A stretch of DNA of 64,000 bases, taken from NCBI GenBank assembly GCA_037179335.1, contig JAKZHN010000039.1:278899-342898 (forward strand). Reading direction: 5' to 3'. Positions 54,085-64,000 of this stretch are shown piece after piece. The position numbers were made by a program, and so were the translations under genes. Source of the stretch: Cyclaneusma minus (Eukaryota > Ascomycota > Leotiomycetes > Marthamycetales > Marthamycetaceae). Within the stretch, counting starts at the first letter, position 1. Each line of letters begins with the position of its first letter. The notes under the pieces are model-generated. The model was not told the DNA's origin. It did no database searches and saw nothing but the letters and a program-made list of their open reading frames with translations.

Positions 54085-55211
54085 TCAAAACACTTTTCTT
54101 GGCTTGACCAGGTTCTCCCTCAGCAGCTTGAACACCTTGGCCTCCAAGGGGATCAAGTGGGGTGGAAGATCGCAACCACGCGTAATGGTGAAGTTATTCA
54201 GTCCACGGATGAGCAAGAGCTCTTTCATACCCGGAGCACTTTCCACATCCAAGCTTCTGTCAACACCCGAGACGCCTTCGAGAAAGCCCGGTGCGGTCAT
54301 GTGCAAGGTGAGCTTCTTGAGTTCGCGACACTTAGAGAGACGTTCGAAACCCCAGCCTCCATCGATGCTGTTGAACTCGATGACAGTGATATCACCGATC
54401 ATGCTGGAATAGCGCTGACCAAGCGAGCCGAGGAACCACGAGAGGTCGTAGTTGTGGCGGAAGATGAAGCGGCCTTGGTGGTAGAGCACCTGGCTAGCCT
54501 CGTCGTGGATTTTCTTGCTGACACGGAGGAGCTGCACTTGGAGAGGGACGGTGGACCGAGCACTCCGCAGAGCAAGCCACTCGGCATAGTTTCCCAGAGG
54601 ATAGACTCGCAGCATGTCAATGCGGTCACCATTTAGATGGTACTCGCGAGGCAAAATGGCAAGTTTGTAGATGTGTTCACGGATTTCGAGAGGCAGGTCC
54701 ATGAATCTGAATGGTCGGACGGGCTCTGGAGACCTGTAGGAAGGCTATGAGCGGGATTCACGGGGGAATCAAATGTTGGTACTCACTCTTTCTTCTGCTT
54801 CTTTAAAGTCGAGGGGCGGCTGCGAGGATGCGTGATTGCAGGCGATCTCCCCCCCTTCTGTTGTCCTCGACGTTTCTTTATCTTGGGAGCACTGACTCCG
54901 ACCGGACGGAGCTTGGATGTCCTCCTCTTCGGCGACGGCAAGACCGACATACGGGCGGTCTTGGAGACAATGACGTTGGGTTTAGAGGCACCCACAGTGA
55001 TGGTCTGATCCAGATCCATAGCATCGTCGTTGGCAGCTTGTTTGAGACTAGGTTTGCGATCACGACCGGAGCGTCTCAAGTTGGTGGACGGAGCCATCTT
55101 AGGAGTCGAGTGGGAGATTGAGGCTGGTGAGATGAAAACGGGCGGTGGTGGTGGTGGTGGACTCGTTGACGAACCGAAGTAATGGGGATCGGGGTTAGGC
55201 TCCAAAGCCAC
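54085..55211 (-). CDS. 2EXR/DUF7730-like protein with basic N-terminus
   Basis: Exons 55211-54787 and 54733-54085 give 357 residues. The intron (GTGAGT...CCTACAG) joins KKQKKE to SPEPVRPFRFMDLPLEIREH in phase. The second exon has the opening typical of a very large fungal family, FMDLPLEIREHIYKLAILP, then LLRVSKKIHDEASQVLYHQG. These are often called F-box-like, 2EXR or DUF7730, with no known biochemical role. The first exon is basic and Ser/Pro-rich, with nuclear-localisation-like KIKKRRGQQKGGR. A second possible start is at 55097 (MAPSTNLRR). Confidence 0.7.
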
Positions 55212-55927
55212 ACAGGAAGTGCTGGGTTAAGGAGCGGAAAGGAGATGCCGGACGCTTCAGCAACCTCCTACCTGTTTCCTACGACTCCGAGGATGAGCGA
55301 TTCTCCATCACCATCTCCCCGACGCGTCCGAAGAGAACAAATAGGTCGTCGAGAGTCGCGAGAGTCGATCGCAGCCTTCATAAGTTCACAACCCTGTGGG
55401 TGGATCACCCCACGCGGCCGCTAGCTCATCCCCACTAGCTCACCCACATAGCCCGTGCACCTCGTGAACTCTACTACCCTTAGTCGCCGTTTTCTGCGAT
55501 CGTCAGCTTAGAAGCGATAACGGGCGCACCCGCTCTGCGATGCCATGGACGATGCTACGTCAAAAGGCAAAACCGAGGTTACAGTGTAGGAAATTCTACC
55601 ACACCTGTCACCCAATCCCTCGGGGTTGACCCTTGCTCCGCCTCTGTCAGAACCAAGGTATAAACCAAGATTGCTGCCCAACCCTCCCACAGCTCCCTCG
55701 AGCATAAATCCTGCTAGACTCCCCGTCCGCCCTGCAGCTTCTTGACTTCGATAATGAAAAGTTTGAGTCGTCTCGCTGCCCAAGTGTGGAGCTTAGACGC
55801 GGCATTCGTCCCTGCATGCTACTTTATAAGTTGAGTGGTGAGTGCAGATTCGAGAGCTTTCTCCACATCCCCGCATCGGTGCAACGAAGATCTGAGATCA
55901 ACGCCTGTGTCCACTTAAACTGAAGAA
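55212..55927. other. Divergent intergenic region
   Basis: No gene supported. It holds promoters for the flanking divergent genes. Confidence 0.45.
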
Positions 55928-56777
55928 ATGTCTCCCCACAATTACAAAAAGACTCACCAGATGCATAATGATCAGGCTCCTCATAAGCGCCAAATGTGTT
56001 TTGGAAGTAAGTCACCCCCTTTCTTCCATAGCCTCAAGTAAAGCTCGAGTCTTCCACATATCAAACGATCGTCCATTCTTTCCACTACACTCAAAATTCT
56101 CCCATCACGACCTCGCAACTAATGCCGTCTTCCGCCCAGCCGCCGACGACGAGGTCGTCACCGTAGCTCCCCGCCACCGCACCAACCGCAAAACAGTCGC
56201 CATCATCACGCCCGACCGAACCCGCGAACGCACCGTCTACACGCGAGCCGAGCGCGCCTACCGACCCACCTCCTCCGGCTCCTACAGTTCCGTGACAACC
56301 ACCGAAACCAAAACCGTCAAGCCCACCAGCTCTCCCCATCTCGCATCCATGCCCTCTCACGTACACGTGAACACCACCGAAACGAAAACCGTCAGAGCCG
56401 CCAGCCCACCTCGTCCGGCACCTGTACCCCAATTCCAAGAAAGATTTGAAGTCATCAGCGTGGAGACGGCGAAGAATCAGGATGGCGGCGGTTCAAAAAG
56501 GGCAAAGAGCGTGAAGAGTCATGGTGCGAAGAGCGAGGCTAGTGCGAGGACGGGGAAGAGTGGAAAGACGGAGAAGAGTAGGAGGAGTAGGAGGGATAGT
56601 GGGAGTGTGTTTGAGGAGAGGGAGAGGGAAAGGGAGATATACAAGCGCCCCGTGATTCCGGAGTATGATACATATCGCTATGTGGAAGCGCCTAGGCCCC
56701 GGTCGTCGAGATCGGGTGGGCCGCGGGATGAGAGAGTTTATCACAAGGAGAGGGAGAGGGTTGTTAGACGCTCATGA
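55928..56777 (+). CDS. Basic low-complexity protein, 238 residues
   Basis: Exons 55928-56006 and 56140-56777 join in phase using donor GTAAGT, branch CAACTAAT and acceptor CGCCCAG. The product is 238 residues. It is rich in Arg, Lys, Ser and Glu, with two copies of TTTETKTV/NTTETKTV, a KSVKSHGAKSEASARTGKSG stretch and an EEREREREIYKRP segment. No signal peptide, membrane helix or known domain is visible. I chose this start because the alternative frame from 55968 lacks splice support. Confidence 0.65.
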
Positions 56778-57051
56778 GTGACGGTGCTGCGGGAGAGCGT
56801 CGATTGGAAAGTTTGTTCTTGCTTTGGAAGCTGGGTTTTCGGTGCGGATCGAGCGTAACGGAGTCACTGGGAGAGTCGTCATTTGAAAGCTGGGGGTTGC
56901 GTCTGGAAGAGCGTAAAGGATACTAAGGGAGTCGAGTCATTGGATGGGTCACAGATTCTGCGTAGCGTGTTTTGCCCTTTTTCGTGTGATGAAACCCATC
57001 AAAGTCATGAGTTTGGTTTGGACTACGTCTCGCATTCTCTGAGTGAACGTC

Positions 57052-59015
57052 TCAGTTTCTCCATAATCGCACCGCCTTGTCCGCTCCCCCACTACCGACT
57101 TTTTGTCCATCGGGACTCCAATCTACCGCGAAAACTTCGTCTTTGTGACCAGGGAGATCTGAAATGTCGTGTTAGCTGTGATAGATGCCCAAGCCTAGCT
57201 GGGGGCCCAACACGGTTGCGGCAACGTCCCGGTAAACTCAAACTCATCTGAGGCAAGATCGACAATAAGAAATTACATACCATTTGCCAGCTTGTACGTG
57301 TTCATGCTCCAGACTTTCAGGGTAGTATCTTTGCTGGCCGTGACAAGCAGTCTCGAATCGGCACTAAAGGCGCATTGGTAGACAGGGGCGACATGACCCC
57401 GCAGAGTGTTGATGAACTTGCCGTCTCTTGCGTTCCAGATCTTCGTATGGTTGTCGAACCCCGACGAGGCTATCAAGGTCCCGTCTGGCGAAAACGTGAC
57501 GTGGTTGACCTGCTTTTGGTGCCCATGCATGCGCGCGACAGGCTTGAGAGATTTTGATGGCTCCCACAAGTGCATAGTGAAGTCGTCACTGGCGGATACC
57601 AGACGCTCAACAACTTCACCTCCAATGCTCGCCGCTTTCATAAAACGCTCCTCTGCCTTCTTCACCTTCTCCTCATCAGTGGCTGGCTCTTTTGACGTAT
57701 GATCGAAATAGCCAGTGCGGAGCGCAAAGTCTGTCGATAGTGCAAGATGGTTGATCTTCGATGCGTGGGCTTTCAGGGTATGAACAAGAGTGCCGTCATC
57801 GGCATTCCAGATCTTCACCATCATATCGTCCGCCGCCGTGTAGATCCAGCCGCGGCCTCCCCATTTCACCGACGAAACGGATCCCTTGTGGCCGCTCAGA
57901 ACGTGCTCGATCGTCTGCTGATTTGCCGACCACACTCGAATTGTTGAATCCTTGGAAGCAGAGGCGAGACGAGGTTGGCCAGGCTTCTGTGCATGATATG
58001 GCTCCCATGACAACGCTCGAACCCATTTGGTATGGCCAATCATAGTCTTTCCCAGCTGCTTTCCAGTCTTTGGGTCCCAGAGACGAACCGAATTGTCGTA
58101 ACTTCCCGTTGCGATCTTCGACTCGTCGGGCGCCCAGCTCACTGCCAAGATCCAGCCCCTATGCCCCTTCAACGTATGTACTGGCGTTCCAGTGTCGCAA
58201 TCCCATATCCTGGCAGTGTTGTCGCCGCTGCCCGTGACCATTCTCGACGAAGTTCGGGGAGAAAATTGTGTTGCGAGAATGGCTTCTCCATGGCCCGATA
58301 TCGACGCCGAACACCTGGAAACCGCCTGTACCTTGAAAACAGCTTGTTCGCTTGCAGTGATATTCAAGTCCAACTCCAGTCCAGTGGCGCCTGGTGCGGT
58401 CAGTTGCTTCCATAATTTGTAGGGCGTTTCGGCGGTAATTTGCTCCTCTGGTACACCCTCTGCGTTGTTGAGGGCAAAGCGGTAGGAAAGGTGGTCGGAT
58501 TTATCCTGTCTTCGGTCAGTGACTTGAATAACATTCAGCAAATTTGATTGAATGCAACACTCAAGAGCGCGGTCGAATACTTGGTACAGTCCAAGTACTT
58601 GAGAATCATCCAAGGATCTTGGAACAATCAAAATAATTTGAATAATCCAAGTAATTCGGAATAATCCAAGTAATTCGGAATAATCCAGGTAGCTTGAAAT
58701 CATTCAAATAACTCGGACTAATCCAGGTAACTTGGAATAATCCAGGTACTTTGGAACAATCCAAACAACTTGGGAGATATGACCTACCCGTCCCTTCAGG
58801 GTATTCAGGAGCAAGGCCAGTTTCTTCGGGTCCGCATCGGCCACCGAGACCATGATATGGCCCTCAATACTGGGCTCTCCGGTCGTGGCATCGATGAATC
58901 GGACTCGCAATTGGCCAGCGTCGGCCGGGACTTCTTCGACATCTTGTTGCGTCCTCGATTTCACCAAAGCATCCAGCTTTTGGCGCTTGCTTGGGGGTGG
59001 GAGTACAGTCGCCAT
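57052..59015 (-). CDS. RSA4: Ribosome assembly WD40 protein Rsa4 (Notchless)
   Basis: Rsa4 is a nucleolar WD40 protein that the AAA ATPase Rea1 removes from pre-60S particles. Exons are 59015-58788, 58505-57281 and 57158-57052, giving 519 residues. The N-terminal MIDAS-interacting ubiquitin-like domain spans roughly GQLRVRFIDATTGEPSIEGH to ALNNAEGVPEEQI. Eight WD40 repeats follow (for example GHGEAILATQFSPRTSSRMV, LKGHRGWILAVSWAPDES and TLRGHVAPVYQCAFSADSRL), ending GGADKAVRLWRN. The last intron is ordinary (GTATGT...TTTCAG). The first is 282 bp, far longer than its neighbours, and is filled by the 19-bp repeat array. It is head to head with MSH4. Confidence 0.95.
58585..58777. repeat. 19-bp repeat array inside RSA4 intron 1
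   Basis: About nine consecutive units approximate ATAATCCAAGTAATTCGGA (two adjacent copies are identical), each an imperfect dyad with TCC and GGA ends. They account for most of the 282-bp intron. The same family occurs at 25.4 kb and 10.8 kb. Confidence 0.85.
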
Positions 59016-59421
59016 GATTTCGGTATGATGGGGACTCTGAAGGTGAGAAATTCGGTGAGGTTGAGGATGGGAAATGTTGGAAGATGACCTGGGGAAAGAT
59101 GCAGAAGTGGGTAAAAAATTTCAGCCTTGCGCTTGGTACGCTAGCCTCGCATCCGAAGATCAGCCGCTGGATTATCATGTGAGCAACTCTCCGTCTCTCT
59201 TCATCTTCAACCAATCCAGTCTCATTCCCTTCAATCTTCACTTTTCTCCTTGCCACGCTCTTCCGACTCCACCAATGAATCACTTCCACACCATCTGAGG
59301 TCGACGTGTCCTTTGGTGGCCAACGACAGCATCGAAGTCTCGACGTGAATTTCCTCAAGTGACGGCCTGATACCTTCTCGTGACCTCTTCATTATCCAGC
59401 CTCTTCATTTCCAATCCAGCC
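59016..59421. promoter_or_regulatory. Divergent promoter region, RSA4/MSH4
   Basis: 406 bases separate the start codons of a constitutive ribosome-assembly gene and a meiosis gene. No clear TATA box or meiotic element is visible. Confidence 0.45.
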
Positions 59422-62400
59422 ATGGACTCTTCCATCCGGACACCATCCATTCTCAATGGCCTCAACCTTTCTCGGGCACCCATTAGCAGGCCCTCGACAT
59501 CGCATAGCACCTCTGCCTCGACCTCGTATCCGTCGTATCCCAACCAGACTGGGACCACTTCTCACTCCCAGGGCCGACAGTCCAGGGCAGGTACTTCTCA
59601 ATCTCAGAGCCGGCGTCACTCTGTCAGCCGATCAAGCCATGGTCGTCGCTCTCGTGCTGGTTCAGTGATCGGTGGAGAGGCTCAGCAAACCATTTGTGCG
59701 GTAAGTGAAGCCCGAGGAGTTGCCCCAACCGTGGGCCTGGCCTTCATCCACATCACAACCGGAGAGGCCGTCATCAGCCAAATATGCGACAATCAATTCT
59801 ATTCCAAGACCCTCCACAAGATCCAGGTGTTTGAGCCCACGGAAATCCTGATTGTCTCCACTGCCGGACAACCAAATGCCAAGTCTTCCATGTACTCGTG
59901 CATTGAGGAGCAGATCATCGGCTCCAAGCTGGTTTCTATGGATCGTAGGTACTGGTCCGAGATCGCCGGACTAGATTTCATCAAACAACTCGCCTTTGCC
60001 CAGGATGTCCAGGCTCTTACTGTGGCCATTGGTGGTAACTACTTTGCCACCTGTTGTTTCGCTGCTGTATGTGACGGCAGATTCTCGTTTCTTCCAACTT
60101 TGAAATCTAACCGTCGTTAGGTTCTCACATATCTTGAGTACAAGTATGAGATGACTTTCGCTATGCATTCCCTCCGTGTGAGATATCAACCGTCCGAAGG
60201 ATCTATGTTGATCGATCTTTCCACCATCCAATCATTGGAGCTCATCCAGAACATCAACAATCCCAAATCCAAGGACTGCCTCTTTGGGCTTCTGAATGAA
60301 ACTCAGACGCCAATGGGATCTCGTCTCCTTCGCAGTAACATCCTGCAGCCCTCCACACTGAAAGAAGATGTCCTGGATCTCCGCTATGATGCACTGGAGG
60401 AGTTGACCACTAAGGAAGAGATGTTCTTCGGTGTCAGACAAGGTGCATAGAACCCCTGAATTCGAAAAGGACGATCTAACACAACCTAGCCCTCAAGGCC
60501 TTTCAAGATGTTGATAAGCTGCTTACAAGGGTAAGTCTTCTCATGTTTCTGCACCTGTAACGATGCCAACACTCTCTAGTTGATTATTCGCCCTACTCAA
60601 CCAGACATCTATTTCACTGAGCAGTCTATCAATAATATCCTCATTCTGAAGAGCTTTCTGCTTTCTATCAATAACGTCCATGAGGCGTTATCTGCTGCTC
60701 GATCCGAATTGCTATGCTCGATTCGTGAATATTGCCATCCAGACAAGGTTGAACCTACAATGCAGATGATCAGAGCAGTCATCAACGAGGAAGCAACTTA
60801 TCAGTCAACTCCTCTTGACTTGAAGAACCAGAGAACTTTCGCGGTCAAGGTCAGTCCTTTTCCCCTCTAGTTTCCAGTCGAGCTACGGATATTTATCATG
60901 CTCTAGTCTGGCGTCAACGGCTTTCTCGATGTAGCACGACAAACCTTCAAAGAGGCAACAGCTGATGTCCATCAACATGTCACGGACATCAATGGTGGTT
61001 TCCCTTGAACCCCCCTCTCAGTCTCTGCATACTAACATAATTTCAAGGGAAACATGAAATGCAAGCAGAAACCCGCTATGATACTGCACGACACTACTTT
61101 CTGCGCGTTTCAGAAAACAGTTTTGAAGGCCAGTCTCTCCCCGAGGTACTCATCAATCGCTACCGCAAGAAGGGATACATCGAGTGCCAGACCTTGGATC
61201 TAGTCAAGTTAAATCAGCGTCTCGAGGACTCGCATCAGGAGATTCTTATGTCAAGTGACACCCTGGTGGCCCAGCTTCTCGATGACCTAACAGCACACAC
61301 ACACACGCTCTTCAAGATTAGCGACAGCATTTCTCTTCTCGACATGTTGGCAGCTTTCGCTCAGCTGGCAACCCAGCATGACTATGTGCGGCCCGAATTA
61401 GGAGACAGTACAGCCATCAAAGCTTGCCGCCACCCCGTCCACGAGAAAGCTCATAAGGAGAAATTCATCCCTAATGACGTCTATGCTTCTCCCCAGAAGC
61501 GATTCCAGATCATCACGGGCTGCAACATGAGTGGCAAGTCAACTTACATCCGCTCCATTGCCCTAATGACAGTCATGGCCCAAATCGGCTCTTTCGTACC
61601 CGCCTCCTACGCCTCCTTCCGCGTAACGCACCAGCTTTTCGCCCGTGTGTCTATGGATGACAGCATCGAAGCCAACGTATCTACCTTTGCGGCCGAGATG
61701 CGCGAAACTGCTTTTATTCTCCGGTAAGCAAATTCCCCTCTGACAGCCACATCCTCCAGCAATACCTTTGGGAACCAGGTATTGACCAGACATTCTACAC
61801 CACAGAAACGTAGACAAGAACAGCCTCGTAATCATTGACGAGCTTGGCCGCGGCACCAGTACGCGCGATGGCCTCGCCATAGCCATCGCTATTGCCGAAG
61901 CCCTCGTCTCCACGCACGCCTTTGTTTGGTTTGCCACGCACTTCCATTCGCTGGCGCAAATCCTGTCCGAGCGCGCCGGCGTTGTGAACTTGCATCTCAT
62001 GACATCAGCACCCAACGGCAACACTTTACAGATGCATTACAAGATCACGGGTGGAGTGGATAACAGCGAAAACACGTATGGCTTGACCGTAGCACGAATC
62101 CTGAATTTCCCCGACGGCCTTGTAGAGAGGGCGGAAGAGGTTAGTCGGGAGCTTAGAAGAGTGCAGGAGAGGAAGAAGAGGAGCAGTGCGGCTCTGGCCG
62201 TAGCGCGGAAGAGAAGGTTAGTGCTGGGGCTGAGAGAGCAGCTGAAGCAGGCAGCGGAGGGAGGGTTGGAGGGGGAGGCGTTGAGGAGTTGGTTGGAAAG
62301 GTTGCAAAAGGAGTTTGTGGAGAGGATGGAGAAGATTGAAGCGGGGGCTGTTGCGGAGGTGGGTGTTGATGGGGAGGATGAGGATGAGGAGAGCGATGAG

Positions 62401-62862
62401 GCTGATGGGGTGGGAGATGTGGAAGGCAATGAAGTTGTGGAGGGGCATGATGAGTTGAATGCTATGGTGGAAAGGGGTGCGGAGAGGAGGCGAAGTGCGA
62501 GAGAGGTCTCGACCGCGATGTCTAACACCCCGCCGCCCTTTATCAACAGGAAGATGGGGAGAGCGATGCAGCGTGCAAGTACTCCAGGAACAAGGAGAGA
62601 GGTACAGCGAACAGTGGTGGAGCAAGAGCAGCAAGCGGCCGAGAGCCTGCTGTTTATGAGTAAAGATGAAGCCGAAGAGGAAGCAGAAGAGGACGAGAGT
62701 CGGCTGTTTATGAGCAAAGATGGCGCCACCGAAGAGGAATCAGAAGAGCACGAGAGTCGCTTGTTTATGAGTCAGGTGGACGCCGAAGAGGAAGCAAGGG
62801 AGGACGAGAACGAGGATGAGGAAGAAGTGTCCTGGTTAGCGGTTGCCGAACGTCCGTTGTAG
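59422..62862 (+). CDS. MSH4: MutS homologue Msh4, meiotic crossover factor
   Basis: Msh4 pairs with Msh5 to stabilise recombination intermediates for crossing-over in meiosis; it does not repair mismatches. Seven exons are inferred: 59422-60066, 60121-60442, 60490-60530, 60580-60849, 60907-60994, 61048-61723 and 61806-62862, giving 1,032 residues. After a Ser/Arg-rich N-terminus, similarity begins ICAVSEARGVAPTVGLAFIH, with no mismatch-binding domain I, as in Msh4. The ATPase has Walker A GCNMSGKSTY, DDSIEANVSTFAAEM and Walker B LVIIDELGRGTSTRDGLA, then FVWFATHFHSLA. The ENTYGLTVARILNFPDGLVE segment ends the conserved part. A long acidic tail follows with repeated SRLFMSKDxAxEEE units. A GTAAGT at 59701 is exonic. 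The gene implies a sexual cycle, present or past. Confidence 0.95.
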
Positions 62863-62976
62863 GGCAGTTTGTGCGTCGGCCTGGGGTCTTCTCGTTGCTT
62901 TCTACATTTCCACACGCTGTCCAGGCGCCGGGCATTCGGGCAGTGGTCGATCTCGCTGTTTTCATTTTTTCGCTTT

Positions 62977-63062
62977 CATATACCTGTGGGATTGGCGTTT
63001 GAGGGTCACTTCATTCATGATCCCCGTTTCTTGCTACTCATATACCCGTGGGATTGGCGTTT
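62977..63062. repeat. 24-bp direct repeat, 62-bp spacing
   Basis: CATATACCxGTGGGATTGGC plus GTTT occurs twice, at about 62977-63000 and 63039-63062, with one mismatch. It lies just after the MSH4 stop. Confidence 0.6.
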
Positions 63063-63885
63063 TTGGCGGTCCCATCACGATATCAGGAGACTTTGGCCTG
63101 TACGACCGACTTGTTGCTCATATTCCTTCACAACATACACCCCACAACAATGTGGTAATTTTGTTCGGTAATCGGTGGAGTGTTTTTCAGATTTCGATAG
63201 GTGGAGCAGCAGTTTGACAGCTTTGTTCTCGAGATGGTCAATGTTTGTCAGTGAGGCAGGTGTTTGTCAACGCTTATCGCTTTTGTTCAGATACAATACA
63301 TTTTCACAAATTCTGGTCACGCATAGCTTGTTTAAAACCTTCCAAAGTGGAAACGCTGCTAGCTGTCACTTGGTTCTATGTTTGTTCTAAAATGTAAAAT
63401 GCCACAGACAAGAGAGACTTGCAAGTCCGTGTGAAAGTTAATCAATTTGTATTGAGCTCGAATCTGTTTTCCTATGCATGCTAGGTCTTCAAAAATCCTA
63501 TAGGTTCCGTTCCAATAGTACGAACCTCGCGCATCACGCAACTCGAATTCGGGTCTGAAGGATTCAAAAGTACGAGACGAGAATACCATCGTTTGCACAT
63601 GCGATAAGCGGAGTCGCATGAAATATGCACGTCAGACTGACGTTCCACGGAGAGTGAGATGAGATGAGGCAGCTCGAGACCGTTGCTGCTTTTGGGTCGG
63701 TTCCGGAATCGCTGGAGTTGCAAGAGCGTGACTACTGGCGGTAAAAGGCTCGGTCTCGTGAAAGCGGTAGATAAACAGCAGAGTACACATGAGGGATGGT
63801 CTATGATGAAACGGGATGGGGGTAGGGGGGCAAGAGAGAATCAGTTGTGCAGGAGGGGCGAGAGAAATGGGGATCGAGAGAAATT

Positions 63886-63997
63886 GGGGGGGGGGGGGGG
63901 GGGGGTTAACCACCACGAAGCAGGCGAAAGCTGCTCCCGCGGGATTTGGTAGTAAATTTTAAATTGGAAGACGGGGGACGGGGACGGGGACGGGGAC
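63886..63997. repeat. G20 homopolymer and (GGGGAC)n repeat
   Basis: A run of 20 G lies at 63886-63905. The final bases, about 63970-63997, are four or so copies of GGGGAC. Both could form G-quadruplexes, and both are regions where read accuracy is poor. Confidence 0.7.
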
Positions 63998-64000
63998 AAA

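Larger units (their letters stand above)
62863..64000. other. Right flank, repeats but no gene
   Basis: No supported protein gene. It contains a 24-bp direct repeat, a 20-base G run and a GGGGAC tandem repeat at the very end. The minus-strand frame at 63632-63916 simply reads the G run as proline. Confidence 0.5.

Noticed and set aside
59701..59706. GTAAGT in MSH4 exon 1, which looks like a splice donor
   Set aside because: The protein ICAVSEARGVAPTVGLAF reads through it and matches Msh4, so it is coding.
1..64000. CRISPR array, prokaryotic operons, rRNA genes or complete transposons
   Set aside because: None seen. Repeats present are short satellites or coding repeats, and gene structure is eukaryotic with spliceosomal introns.

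Overview
The window looks like a gene-dense stretch of nuclear chromosome from a filamentous ascomycete (Pezizomycotina). Most introns I could place are 45-70 nt, with GTAAGT-like donors and CTAAC/CTGAC branch sites. The gene set includes a class II hydrophobin, a haem-flavin cellobiose dehydrogenase, a PTH11/rhodopsin-like membrane protein, a Zn2Cys6 regulator and CYP51, a combination typical of that group. I cannot name the species from the sequence alone.

Layout. 0-13 kb, mostly minus strand: a frameshifted CYP52-like P450; an MBD4-like DNA glycosylase domain separated by one frame change from a long N-terminal region; cytochrome c1; DAHP synthase; and a Zn2Cys6 regulator with a premature stop. 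14-25 kb, an accessory-looking block: a Gly-rich class II hydrophobin, a Pro/Ser-rich protein, a decayed fragment of a MYND-finger gene, about 2.4 kb of degenerate repeats, then the intact 1,862-residue MYND-finger protein, whose first three introns are copies of one another. 26-38 kb: RRS1 and mitoribosomal mS29 (RSM23) head to head, cellobiose dehydrogenase, a rhodopsin-like membrane protein, a THOC5-like protein and an IZH3-type PAQR receptor. 38-48 kb: CYP51, a 68-residue Tyr/Ser/Gly protein, VPS34 and NSE4, the last two head to head. 48-57 kb: a coiled-coil protein with Pro-rich repeats and one membrane segment, an unknown protein, a 2EXR/DUF7730-like protein and a basic low-complexity protein. 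57-64 kb: RSA4 and MSH4 head to head, then G-rich repeats at the end.

How the genes relate. There is no obvious metabolic cluster. Housekeeping genes dominate: ribosome assembly (RRS1, RSA4), mitochondria (CYT1, RSM23), membrane traffic and autophagy (VPS34), genome maintenance (MBD4-like, NSE4, MSH4), sterol synthesis (CYP51) and the shikimate pathway. Several are paired around short shared promoters.

Most unusual points. (1) The MYND-finger locus combines near-identical introns, exon repetition and a decayed copy 3 kb upstream. (2) A 19-bp near-palindromic repeat family occurs at three places, including inside an enlarged RSA4 intron. (3) An MBD4-like glycosylase appears fused to a novel N-terminal region but is split by a 5-A homopolymer. 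(4) Reading-frame lesions are concentrated in the first 13 kb. All splice sites were inferred by eye from frame, motif and family continuity.
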